Positions 27,748 to 35,816 of a stretch of DNA of 64,000 nucleotides are shown here, piece by piece. Below the pieces are notes generated by a model. The model searched no databases. It was not told where the DNA came from and saw only the letters and a program-made list of their open reading frames with translations. The stretch is taken from contig DBRN01000012.1 in the NCBI GenBank assembly GCA_002305995.1, positions 1-64,000 on the forward strand, given 5' to 3'. A program made the translations under genes and the position numbers. The first letter of the stretch is position 1; each line of letters starts with the position of its first letter. The DNA comes from Atopobiaceae bacterium UBA1367 (GTDB lineage: Bacteria; Actinomycetota; Coriobacteriia; Coriobacteriales; Atopobiaceae).

Positions 27748-28695
27748 CTAGTAGATGCCCTTGCCATCGTTCATCCTCTGCACGATCTTGTTCATGGAAA
27801 TCAGCAGGATGACATTGATGACGGTGTTGAACAGGCCGACGGCCGTGGAGAAGCCGTAGTTGCCATCGAGCAGGCCGACCTTGTACACGTAGGTCGAGAT
27901 GATCTCGGAGGTGGCGAGATTGAGGTCGGTCTGGAGGGCATAGGCCTTCTCGAAGCCCACGCTCATGATGTTGCCCACGCTCATGATGAACTGGATGAGC
28001 ACGGTGTCGCGGATGGCAGGCCACTCGACGGCTCTGATCTGCTGGATGATGTTGGCGCCATCGATGACCGCAGCTTCCTTCAGATCCTTGCTCGCGTTGG
28101 AGAGGGCGGCGGTGTAGATGATCGACGACCAGCCTGCGCCCTGCCAGATGCCACTGGCTATGTAGATGGTGCGGAAGGCTGCCGGCATGGTCATGAAGTT
28201 CCAGTTAGTGCCCAACAGCATGTTGACGAGGCCCGTGGGCGACAGCAGGATGCGCACGATGCCGCAGAGCACGATGACCGAGATGAAGTTGGGCATGTAG
28301 AGCACGAGCTGTATCCTCTGCTTCACCTGCGTGCTCAGGATGCGGTTGAGCAGGAAGGCGAGCAGGATGGGCGCCGGAAAGCCCCAGAGCAGCCCGTAAA
28401 CGCTCAGCTTGATCGTGTTCAGGAGATATCTCATGAAGTCGGGTGATGAGAGGAAGCGCTGGAAGTGCGCGAAGCCGACCCACTCGCTGCCCAGGATCCC
28501 CCCGAAGGGGTTATACTCCTCGAAGGCGATGAGCACGCCTCCCATGGGAAGGTAACGAAAGATGACCGTCAACAGAAATGCTGGCATGATGAACAGTGCG
28601 TACAGCTGCCAGTGCTGTCGCATGTAGACCATCGTGCTGTGGAGCTTTCCACCTCCCCCTGCTGCTTGAGTGCCGACCGATGGCTCGTTGCTCAT
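27748..28695 (-). CDS. Sugar ABC permease, LplB-like
   Basis: A 315-residue permease, first gene of the leftward operon. The N-terminus has a short cytoplasmic region then FIMPAFLLTVIFRYLPMGG, the characteristic LplB start. The EAA loop is DLKEAAVIDGANIIQQIRAVEWP. The ATG at 28695 is preceded by GGAGGAGG. The promoter and an operator palindrome lie 50-110 bp upstream. Confidence 0.93.
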   Translation of the reverse strand: MSNEPSVGTQAAGGGGKLHSTMVYMRQHWQLYALFIMPAFLLTVIFRYLPMGGVLIAFEEYNPFGGILGSEWVGFAHFQRFLSSPDFMRYLLNTIKLSVYGLLWGFPAPILLAFLLNRILSTQVKQRIQLVLYMPNFISVIVLCGIVRILLSPTGLVNMLLGTNWNFMTMPAAFRTIYIASGIWQGAGWSSIIYTAALSNASKDLKEAAVIDGANIIQQIRAVEWPAIRDTVLIQFIMSVGNIMSVGFEKAYALQTDLNLATSEIISTYVYKVGLLDGNYGFSTAVGLFNTVINVILLISMNKIVQRMNDGKGIY

Positions 28696-28742
28696 GACAG
28701 GTCCTCCTCCCACGCGCATTGGCAGGTGCACGACTACGTGCA

Positions 28743-28806
28743 TCTGCAACCTTTTCTGGTTGCAGACCTCGGTTTCAGCCTACTCAGGCCATCGCTCATT
28801 TGTCAA
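28743..28806 (-). promoter_or_regulatory. Sugar operon promoter with perfect operator palindrome
   Basis: Leftward TTGACA (28806-28801) and TAGGCT (28782-28777) are 18 bp apart. Just downstream, TCTGCAACC-N6-GGTTGCAGA (28743-28766) is a perfect 9-bp dyad placed where a repressor would block transcription. A LacI-type regulator is the obvious candidate, but the dyad does not match the one before the LacI gene itself. Confidence 0.7.
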
Positions 28807-28971
28807 TCATGAATCGGTGTGAGTTGGCATATATAACTTTACGTTTGCACCTTACGGCCTTGGGCGACGCATCCGGATGAGCGGGATACACACGCGCGCA
28901 CAGCTGCAAGGGTCAGTGGGTAGAGGGCTCCCGTGCGGCCGCAGCGTGTGTCTCCGCATCGGCGGGCCACA

Positions 28972-29013
28972 GGCAGCGCCCCCGCAGGTCTGTCGACCTG
29001 CGGGGGCGCTGCC
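28972..29013 (-). terminator. 19-bp perfect hairpin ending metNIQ
   Basis: The arms 28972-28990 and 28995-29013 are exact complements around a 4-nt loop (TGTC). It lies about 30 bp after the metQ stop. On the plus strand AAAAG follows, so neither direction has a long U-tract. Between it and the sugar promoter I see only the promoter elements. Confidence 0.75.
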
Positions 29014-29042
29014 GAAAAGAGCCGTCGCGCATGGGCCAGCGG

Positions 29043-29882
29043 CTAGAAGGCGGGGAGGACGTCCTCGCCAAAGCTGTCGGAGAGATAGGTCTTGAAGTCG
29101 TCGGTCTGCAGCACGGCGACGAGGGCGGCGATGCGCTCGTCGTCCCTCTTGTCGGAGCTGGTGCAGATGATGTTGGCGTACTCCTCGAACGCGATGCCGC
29201 TCGCCTCCTCGAGCACCAGGGCGTCGGCGGCGTGAAGGCCCGCCTCAAGGGCATAGTTGCCATTGATGGCGGCAAAGCCGACATCCTCGAGCGCGCGCGG
29301 GGTCGCGGCCGCCTCGATCTCGCGGAACTCGATCTTGTGGGGGTTCTCGGCGATGTCGTTGGGGGTGGCGCCGAGATCCTCGGGATCCTTGAGCGTGATC
29401 AGGCCGGCCTGCTGGAGCAGCAGCAGGGCGCGGGCCTCGTTGGTGGGGTCGTTGGGAACCGCCACGATGGTGCCTTCGGCGATGTGCGCGAGGTCGTCGG
29501 ACGTGCCGGCATAGATGCCAAAGGGCTCGTAGTGGATCTTGGCGACCTCGACGAGGTCCTCGTTGTTCTGCTCGTTGTAGTCGCGTAGGTAGTTGGCGTG
29601 CTGGAAGTAGTTGGCGTCGAGCTCGCCGCTATAGACGACCTCGTTTGGCTGCACGTAGTCGGTGAACTCCCTGACCTCGAGCTCGATGCCCTGCTCGGCC
29701 AGGCGCGGTGCGGCGAACTCGGTGAGGATCCTGGCATGGGGCTCGGGGGTGGCGGCGACGGTCAGCACGCCGCTGCCGGCGGCAGCGGATGGGGTGTCGT
29801 CGCTGGCCGATCCGCAGCCCGCAAGGGCGCCGGTGGCGGCGAGTCCGAGGATGGTGGATGCAAAGGAACGACGGGTGAGCAC
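29043..29882 (-). CDS. metQ: Methionine ABC transporter binding lipoprotein
   Basis: A 279-residue NLPA-family lipoprotein for D/L-methionine import. The signal is LTRRSFASTILGLAATGALAGC with lipobox LAGC. Family segments include PHARILTEFAAPRLAEQGIELEV in the N-lobe, the YTNYVQPN-like FTDYVQPNEVV and the VPNDPTNEARALLLLQQAGLI block. The start is GTG, with AGGAGG 6 bp upstream. It is the last gene of metN-metI-metQ. Confidence 0.95.
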   Translation of the reverse strand: MLTRRSFASTILGLAATGALAGCGSASDDTPSAAAGSGVLTVAATPEPHARILTEFAAPRLAEQGIELEVREFTDYVQPNEVVYSGELDANYFQHANYLRDYNEQNNEDLVEVAKIHYEPFGIYAGTSDDLAHIAEGTIVAVPNDPTNEARALLLLQQAGLITLKDPEDLGATPNDIAENPHKIEFREIEAAATPRALEDVGFAAINGNYALEAGLHAADALVLEEASGIAFEEYANIICTSSDKRDDERIAALVAVLQTDDFKTYLSDSFGEDVLPAF

Positions 29883-29930
29883 GGTGGCCTCCTGATATGA
29901 TCGTGGCCCGAGGGCCGGGACGTGTGACTC

Positions 29931-30605
29931 CTAGCGATGGTCGATACGGTTGGCAAGCGCGTCGCAGGTGCTCTGGATGACCTGCACGAGCACGACGAGG
30001 AGGACGACAGTCACGATCATGACCTCGTCCTCGTAGCGATAGTACCCGTAGCGGATGGCGATGTCACCCAGGCCTCCGGCACCGACGGCCCCGGCGATGG
30101 CGGTGTAGCCCAGAACGGAGATCAGGGTGATGGACACGCCGCGCACGATGGAGGGCAGCGCCTCCGGGAGCAGGGCACTCCACACGATGCGCGGGACGGA
30201 CGCCCCGCAGGCCTCCGCGGCCTCGATGGAGTCGCGTGGGGTCTCGGCGAGCGACTGCTCGATCATGCGTGCGACGAAGGGCGCGGCCGACACCACCAGG
30301 GGAGGGGTGACGCCCACGACGCCGATGGTGGTGTGCACGAGCGCCCTGGTCCAGGGCATGAGCGCCACCAGAAGGATGATGAAGGGGATGGATCGCGTCA
30401 TGTTGACCACCCAGCCGAGCATGGCGTTGGGCACGCGCATGGGCCGCAGGCCGCCTGGCGAGGTCACGTACAGCACCACGCCGATGGCCAGGCCGAAGAG
30501 GTAGGCGAAGCCGGTCGAGACGAACAGCATGGAAAGGGTCTCGAGCGTGCCTCTGGCCAGGAGGCTCGCATACTTGGCATAGAACTCGCTGATGACGCTA
30601 GGCAT
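29931..30605 (-). CDS. metI: Methionine ABC transporter permease
   Basis: A 224-residue MetI permease with five membrane segments. Recognisable parts are ETLSMLFVSTGFAYLFGLAIG near the start, NMTRSIPFIILLVALMPWTR, and the coupling loop with EAAEACGASVPRIVWSALLPEALP. The start overlaps metN by 8 bp. The region downstream to metQ is short, indicating one transcript. Confidence 0.95.
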   Translation of the reverse strand: MPSVISEFYAKYASLLARGTLETLSMLFVSTGFAYLFGLAIGVVLYVTSPGGLRPMRVPNAMLGWVVNMTRSIPFIILLVALMPWTRALVHTTIGVVGVTPPLVVSAAPFVARMIEQSLAETPRDSIEAAEACGASVPRIVWSALLPEALPSIVRGVSITLISVLGYTAIAGAVGAGGLGDIAIRYGYYRYEDEVMIVTVVLLVVLVQVIQSTCDALANRIDHR

Positions 30606-31338
30606 TCCAGCTCACCCTTCCCAGCAGCGCTTTGGTGGTCTCGTCCTGGGGATTGGCAAAGATGCGCTCCACCGAGCCCTGCTCGACGACGCGGCCACGC
30701 ATGAGCACGGTCACGTTCTTGCAGATGCGCTCGACGACGTCCATCGAGTGGGTGATCACCAGGATGGTCGTCCCCGTCTCCTCGTTGATCTGGCGCAGCA
30801 GGTCGAGGATCTGCTGGGTGCTGGCGGGATCGAGCGCCGAGGTCGCCTCGTCGCAGAGGATGTACTCCGGGTCGCAGGCAAGCGCACGGGCGATCGCCAC
30901 GCGCTGCTGTTGGCCGCCCGAGAGCTGCGCGGGGTAGGAGCCCGCCTTGCTGGCGAGGCCCACGCGATCGAGCAGCTCGCGAGCCTTGGCGCGGTCCTCT
31001 GCGGTGACCCGGCCGGTGCCGGCGAGGAAGGGGAAGCAGACGTTCTCGAGGGCGGTCTTCTGCGCGAGCAGGCCAAAGCCCTGGAAGATCATGGCGACGC
31101 GACGACGATACGCACGCAGGGGCGCACCGGTGAGCTCGGTGACGTCCTGGCCGTCCACGATCACGCGCCCGAAGGAGGGGCGCTCGAGGAGGTTGATGCA
31201 ACGGACGAGCGTCGACTTGCCGGCGCCGGAAATGCCTATGATGCCACAGATGTCACCGTCGGCCACCTTGAGCGAGACGTTGCTGAGGGCGTGCTCGCCG
31301 CCTTCGTAGACCTTCGTGAGGTTTTGGAGAGAGATCAC
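30598..31338 (-). CDS. metN: Methionine ABC transporter ATPase
   Basis: A 246-residue ATPase. Walker A is GISGAGKST, the Q-loop MIFQGFGLLAQKTALENV, signature LSGGQQQRVAIARAL, Walker B YILCDEATSALD and switch ITHSMDVVERI. It is shorter than enterobacterial MetN (about 340 residues) because the C-terminal methionine-sensing domain is missing, so transport is probably not feedback-inhibited in the same way. The start is a GTG with GGAG upstream. Confidence 0.93.
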   Translation of the reverse strand: MISLQNLTKVYEGGEHALSNVSLKVADGDICGIIGISGAGKSTLVRCINLLERPSFGRVIVDGQDVTELTGAPLRAYRRRVAMIFQGFGLLAQKTALENVCFPFLAGTGRVTAEDRAKARELLDRVGLASKAGSYPAQLSGGQQQRVAIARALACDPEYILCDEATSALDPASTQQILDLLRQINEETGTTILVITHSMDVVERICKNVTVLMRGRVVEQGSVERIFANPQDETTKALLGRVSWNA

Positions 31339-31560
31339 CTGGTTGCTCCACTTGATGAGGGACAGGGGGTGTGGATGGCCCCCTGCCAGGGACTATCCGA
31401 GAAGGCGCCCGGTCTCGCCACGCGCATGCGTCATGGCGAGCTGCCCGGGCGTGGGCATCCCCATCATGGCCATCATCGTATGTGCGAGCGCGACACGCAT
31501 GATTGAGACCATAGCCCGTAGCGCCTGCCCGCGTCAACTCGGATCGTGTTACGAATTGAA
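31339..31560 (-). promoter_or_regulatory. metN promoter and structured leader
   Basis: Read leftward, TTGACG is followed after 18 bp by TATGGT. Before metN the leader holds a CTCGCCA/TGGCGAG stem and a CAGGGGG/CCCCCTG stem. I could not match it to SAM-I, SAM-II or SAM-IV consensus features, so methionine control by RNA is only a possibility. Confidence 0.45.
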
Positions 31561-31594
31561 GACGTCCCGCCCCTCACAGGGCAGGTCTCATGCG

Positions 31595-31623
31595 TTGACA
31601 TATACCCCATATGGGTATACTAT
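31595..31623 (+). promoter_or_regulatory. csoR-copA promoter with CsoR operator in the spacer
   Basis: TTGACA (31595-31600), a 17-bp spacer and TACTAT (31618-31623). The spacer is a dyad, TATACCC-N5-GGGTATA (31601-31619), matching known CsoR operators (G/C-tract flanked by TATAC). A bound repressor would cover both boxes; Cu(I) should release it. Confidence 0.9.
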
Positions 31624-31652
31624 CTGCTGCGATCCGAGAGGAGAATGATACG

Positions 31653-31943
31653 ATGAGCTGCTGTCACACGAAGCGCACGCCACGTTCCGAGGAGCTGCGG
31701 CGCAACCTCACGCGCCGTCTCAACCGGGCGATAGGCCAGCTCAACGGCATCAAGGCGATGCTTGAGGAGGATCGCTACTGCGGCGATGTGCTCATGCAGC
31801 TGGCTGCCGCCGAGAGCGCGCTGCGCTCGGTCTCGAGGCTGGTGCTGCAAGACCATCTCGAGACCTGCGTCGTGGAGCGCGTGCGGGAGGGCGACACCGA
31901 GGTCATCGATGAGCTCATGACGCTCCTCAAGCAGTTCTCATAG
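31653..31943 (+). CDS. csoR: Copper-sensing repressor CsoR
   Basis: A 96-residue all-helical CsoR/RcnR-family repressor. The Cu(I) ligand set is visible as Cys in RYCGDV, then His and Cys in LQDHLETCVVE (the C-H-C pattern). The N-terminus contains an additional CC-H motif (SCCHTKR), which may bind metal too. GAGAGGAG lies 9 bp before the ATG at 31653. Its own promoter carries the operator and copA lies downstream on the same strand. Confidence 0.95.
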   Translation: MSCCHTKRTPRSEELRRNLTRRLNRAIGQLNGIKAMLEEDRYCGDVLMQLAAAESALRSVSRLVLQDHLETCVVERVREGDTEVIDELMTLLKQFS

Positions 31944-32049
31944 GAGGCGAGTCGCCTACATTCGTCATGTTCCGTTGCAAAACGCGGGGATTGCGTGCCT
32001 GCTCGAGACGATTGTAGGCGGATGGCCCCAGGAGGGAGGTCTGACAACG

Positions 32050-34626
32050 ATGAGGGAGACCCTTGACATCACGGGCATGACCTGCGCTGCGTGCTCGGCG
32101 CGCGTGCAGAAGGCCGCAGGCGAGGTGAACGGCGTCGCCGAGGCGAGCGTCAACCTGCTCAAGAACAGCATGGAGCTCGAGTACGACGGCAGCCCGGAGA
32201 CGGTCGCGGCGGTCTGTGCGGCAGTCGATCGCGCGGGCTACGGGGCGCATCCCAGGACGGTGGGAACCCAGGGTCCGAGGGCCACAGCCGATGGGGGAGC
32301 CGACGTGGCCCGGCAGGAGATCGAGGAGAGGCGCCGGCAGCTGGTCGCGTCGGCGATCCTGTCGGTGCCGCTCTTCTATGTCGCGATGGGACCGATGTTC
32401 GCCTGGCCGCAGGTACCGGGCCTGGCAGGCCCGCAGGGCATGATGGCCAACGTCCTCACGCAGCTGCTGCTGTGCCTTCCCATCCTCTTTGTGAACCGGC
32501 AGTACTTCATCTCGGGCTTCAAGGCGCTGCTGCACGGCGCCCCAAACATGGACTCGCTCGTCTCCATCGGCTCGGCGGCAAGCGCAGCCTACAGCATCGT
32601 GGGCGCCTACCGCGTCGCGTTGGCCATGGGCGCGATGGACATGCCTGCCGCGCACGAGGCGGCACACGGGCTCTACTTTGACTCCGCAGGCATGATCCTC
32701 ACGCTCATCACCCTGGGGAAGTTCTTCGAGGCCCGTGCCAAGGGACGCACGACCAGCGCCATCACCGCGCTCATGGACCTGGCGCCCAAGACGGCCACGG
32801 TGCTGCGCGATGGCCATGAGCTCACCATCCCCAGCGAGGAGGTGCGGGTGGGAGATCGCGTCATCGTGCGGGCAGGCGAGTCGGTTCCCGTGGACGGCGC
32901 GGTGGTCGAAGGCAGCGCCCTCATAGACGAGAGCGCCATCACCGGCGAGCCGGTCCCCGTGGAGAAGGGCGTGGGCGACCGCGTGACCGGCGCCACCGTG
33001 AGCAGCCGGGGCTGGTTTGCCATGGAGGCCCATGCCGTGGGCGACGACACCACGCTGGCGGGCATCATCCGGCTGGTCGACGAGGCGACCGGCTCCAAGG
33101 CCCCCATCCAGCGCCAGGCGGATGCCATCGCAGGCGTCTTCGTGCCGGTGGTGCTGGCCCTCGCGGCCCTCACGCTCGTGACGTGGACGCTCGTCGCACA
33201 CGACTTCGCCACGGCGCTCACCCATGCCATATCAGTGCTGGTCATCTCGTGCCCCTGTGCGCTTGGCCTCGCCACCCCCACGGCCATCATGGTGGGCACG
33301 GGACGCGGTGCCTCCAACGGCGTCCTGATCAAGGACGCCGAGGCCCTGGAGACCGCGTGCGGCCTCACGACCGTGGTCCTCGACAAGACGGGGACGGTGA
33401 CGGAGGGGGCTCCCCGCGTGACCGACGTCCGTCTCGCGCACGGTGTGACCGACGTGGAGCTGCTGTTTGACGCCGTCGCTCTCGAGCGCAGGAGCGAGCA
33501 CCCGCTTGCCGTGGCCATCTGCTCCTATGTCGACGAGATGGCCCCCGGCATCGCGGGCGACCCCGTGGTGGAAGGCTTCGAGCAGGTCGACGGGGGAGGG
33601 CTCGTGGCCCGCGTGGACGGGCGCGAGGTGGTGGCGGGCAACGCCGGCCTCATGCGGCGGCATGGGATCGACGTCTCGGGCCTGCGCGAGGCGGCTGACG
33701 CCCTGGCGGACGAGGCGAAGACCCCGCTGTTCCTCGCCGCCGACGGACAGCTGCTGGGGCTGCTCGCGGTTGCGGATGCGATCAAGCAGACGAGCGTCGC
33801 AGCGGTCTCCAGGCTCCGGGAGATGGGCATCCGCACCATCATGCTCACCGGTGACCAGGAGCGCACGGCGACTGTGGTGGCCCGTGCCTGTGGCGTTGAC
33901 GAGGTGATCGCCGGCGTGCTCCCCAGCGAGAAGGAGCGCACGGTGCGCGAGCTGCAGGAGGGCGGCGCGCGCGTGGCGATGGTGGGCGACGGCATCAATG
34001 ACGCGCCCGCCCTGGCCCGCGCGGACGTGGGCATCGCCATCGGGGCGGGCACCGACGTAGCCATCTCCTCGGCCGACATCGTGCTCATGCGCTCCGATCC
34101 GCAGGACGTGGCGACCGCCATCGAGCTGTCCCGCGCGACGATGCGCACCATCAGGCAGAACCTCTTCTGGGCGCTGTTCTACAACGTCATCTGCATCCCG
34201 GTGGCCATGGGCGCGCTGGCGCCTGTGGGCATCACGCTCAACCCCATGATCGGCGCCGCGGCGATGGGCTTCTCGTCGGTCTTCGTGGTGAGCAACGCCC
34301 TGCGCCTGCGCACCTGGAGGCCGGGCGAGGGGAGGGCGCCCGTCATAGCCGCGCCCTCCCCGGCACCGATCGCCAACGTCAGCGCCTCTCCGGAGGCAGA
34401 GGAAGGAGAACCCATGGCAGAGAAGCGGCTTACCGTCGAGGGGATGATGTGCGAGCACTGCGTCGCACACGTGACCGAGGCGCTCGAGGCGGTGCGAGGC
34501 GTCAGGAACGTGCGCGTCTCGCTCGAGGACGGCACGGCCACGCTCGATGCCGGCCTGCTCGCATCCGACAAGAGGCTCGAGCGCGCTGTCGAGGACGCCG
34601 GCTACAAGGTGACCTCCATCGCGTAG
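32050..34626 (+). CDS. copA: Copper-exporting P1B-type ATPase with N- and C-terminal HMA domains
   Basis: An 858-residue Cu(I) exporter. Order: HMA domain with GMTCAACS (residues 1-70); membrane helices; TGE-containing actuator (SAITGEPVP); the copper-site SCPCALGLATP; phosphorylation DKTGTVTEG; the SEHPLAVAI histidine-proline of P1B pumps; GDGINDAPALA; last membrane pair; then a Pro/Ala-rich linker and a second HMA domain (GMMCEHC) at the C-terminus, which is unusual. GGAGGGAGG lies 10 bp before the ATG. It follows csoR and should share its promoter. Confidence 0.96.
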   Translation: MRETLDITGMTCAACSARVQKAAGEVNGVAEASVNLLKNSMELEYDGSPETVAAVCAAVDRAGYGAHPRTVGTQGPRATADGGADVARQEIEERRRQLVASAILSVPLFYVAMGPMFAWPQVPGLAGPQGMMANVLTQLLLCLPILFVNRQYFISGFKALLHGAPNMDSLVSIGSAASAAYSIVGAYRVALAMGAMDMPAAHEAAHGLYFDSAGMILTLITLGKFFEARAKGRTTSAITALMDLAPKTATVLRDGHELTIPSEEVRVGDRVIVRAGESVPVDGAVVEGSALIDESAITGEPVPVEKGVGDRVTGATVSSRGWFAMEAHAVGDDTTLAGIIRLVDEATGSKAPIQRQADAIAGVFVPVVLALAALTLVTWTLVAHDFATALTHAISVLVISCPCALGLATPTAIMVGTGRGASNGVLIKDAEALETACGLTTVVLDKTGTVTEGAPRVTDVRLAHGVTDVELLFDAVALERRSEHPLAVAICSYVDEMAPGIAGDPVVEGFEQVDGGGLVARVDGREVVAGNAGLMRRHGIDVSGLREAADALADEAKTPLFLAADGQLLGLLAVADAIKQTSVAAVSRLREMGIRTIMLTGDQERTATVVARACGVDEVIAGVLPSEKERTVRELQEGGARVAMVGDGINDAPALARADVGIAIGAGTDVAISSADIVLMRSDPQDVATAIELSRATMRTIRQNLFWALFYNVICIPVAMGALAPVGITLNPMIGAAAMGFSSVFVVSNALRLRTWRPGEGRAPVIAAPSPAPIANVSASPEAEEGEPMAEKRLTVEGMMCEHCVAHVTEALEAVRGVRNVRVSLEDGTATLDAGLLASDKRLERAVEDAGYKVTSIA
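34414..34626 (+). CDS. Possible internally initiated CopZ-like copper chaperone
   Basis: Inside copA, in the same frame, AGGAAGGAGAACCC precedes an ATG at 34414. Translation from here gives a 70-residue stand-alone HMA domain (metal site GMMCEHC, ending YKVTSIA), the size of CopZ. The ribosome binding site is better than that of copA itself and lies in the linker, where coding constraint is low. The gene could therefore make both a fused and a free chaperone. Nothing here proves use of the site. Confidence 0.5.
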   Translation: MAEKRLTVEGMMCEHCVAHVTEALEAVRGVRNVRVSLEDGTATLDAGLLASDKRLERAVEDAGYKVTSIA

Positions 34627-34661
34627 CGAGGCCGGGCAGGCCCGTGTCCCACCCCTGCGTC

Positions 34662-34689
34662 GGCCGTCGGGATCGTCGTCCCGACGGCC
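34662..34689 (+). terminator. copA terminator hairpin
   Basis: GGCCGTCGGGA (34662-34672) pairs perfectly with TCCCGACGGCC (34679-34689) around a 6-nt loop, 35 bp after the copA stop. The rest up to 34868 has no clear feature. Confidence 0.7.
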
Positions 34690-34868
34690 GGCAGCGTTGG
34701 CACCAGCTCCCCTGTCAGCCTTCCTAAAGGTGGCTTACAGCTTCCCTTCAAGCATATGCTCCCCCTGTATGCCGCGCTGTCGTCAACCTTGAGATGTCAC
34801 CGCACCGGTACCATGCATTCCTGACGGGCGGCATGGGCGTCGCCCTTCCCACCGAAGGGACGTGGGCC

Positions 34869-35816
34869 ATGCATGTGACAACCAGAATGTTCAATGGGCT
34901 CGGTACCACCAACGTCATGACCGTGGCATCCGACTCCCCGGGCCAGTCAGGCCTCCTCAGGCAGGCGGAGAGGGTCGTCCGCTCGCTTGACGACGCCTGG
35001 TCCCTCTTCAAGCCCACCAGCCTGGTGACCAGGCTCAACCGAGACGGCCGCCTTGCCCACGCGGACACGGACACGCTCGCCGTGCTCGCGCTCGCAGCCG
35101 CGTGCTCCCGCGACACCGATGGCTGCTTTGACATCACCACCACGCCCGCAAACGCGCTCTGGAAGCAGGCCATCGCCGGCGGGGCCATCCCTGGCTCCCG
35201 TGAGCTTGACGCCGTTCTCCCGCTTGTGGACCACACGCAGGTCCGCGTAGACGGCAGCACGATCACCCTCGGTGCGTGCCAGCAGGTTGACCTGGGCGGC
35301 ATCGCCAAGGGCTACGTGCTGGACAGGCTGCAAGACCTCCTGACCCAAGCTGGCGTGCGACGCGCCGTCATCAACCTGGGTGGGTCCGTCCGCGTCATCG
35401 GCCGGGCGCAGGTCCAGATCAGAAACCCGTTCTGCCCGGTGCGCGACGCCAACCTCGCCCAGGTCCCCGCCGCGCCCATCGTCACGCTCGACGTCACCGA
35501 CGCGAGTGTGGTGACCTCCGGCGTCTACGAGCAGGGACTCACGACCCGACAGGGTACCTTCCACCACATCCTCGACCCACGCACCTGTCGTCCCACAGGC
35601 GGCGACCTCAGGTCCGTGACCCTGGTGGGGGAGCGCGCAGGTCAGCTTGACGCCTACGCAACGGCGGCCTTCGCCATGGACCTCGGCGCCCTGCTCGCCC
35701 TGATCGCGTCGCACGGCATCGAGGCCGTCCTCATCACGCAGGACGGTAGCGTGCACGCCACCGACACCATCAAAAGCCACCTGAGAATGGGGTACCACCA
35801 TGAGCGCGTCGCATAG
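34869..35816 (+). CDS. apbE: ApbE-family FAD:protein FMN transferase
   Basis: A 315-residue ApbE (flavin transferase) that attaches FMN to a Thr in target proteins. Signals: SLDDAWSLFKPTSLVTRLNR near the start, DLGGIAKGYVLDRL, the AVINLGGSVRV strand, HHILDPRTCRPTG, and TAAFAMDLG. No signal peptide or lipobox is visible with the ATG at 34869 (GAAGGGA 8 bp upstream), so it may act before export or use an upstream start. Its last codons overlap the next gene, which encodes FMN-binding domains, the obvious substrate. Confidence 0.93.
   Translation: MHVTTRMFNGLGTTNVMTVASDSPGQSGLLRQAERVVRSLDDAWSLFKPTSLVTRLNRDGRLAHADTDTLAVLALAAACSRDTDGCFDITTTPANALWKQAIAGGAIPGSRELDAVLPLVDHTQVRVDGSTITLGACQQVDLGGIAKGYVLDRLQDLLTQAGVRRAVINLGGSVRVIGRAQVQIRNPFCPVRDANLAQVPAAPIVTLDVTDASVVTSGVYEQGLTTRQGTFHHILDPRTCRPTGGDLRSVTLVGERAGQLDAYATAAFAMDLGALLALIASHGIEAVLITQDGSVHATDTIKSHLRMGYHHERVA

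Noticed and set aside
31339..31560. A SAM riboswitch upstream of metN
   Set aside because: The region has stems but lacks the conserved core sequences of SAM-I, II or IV as far as I can judge by eye.
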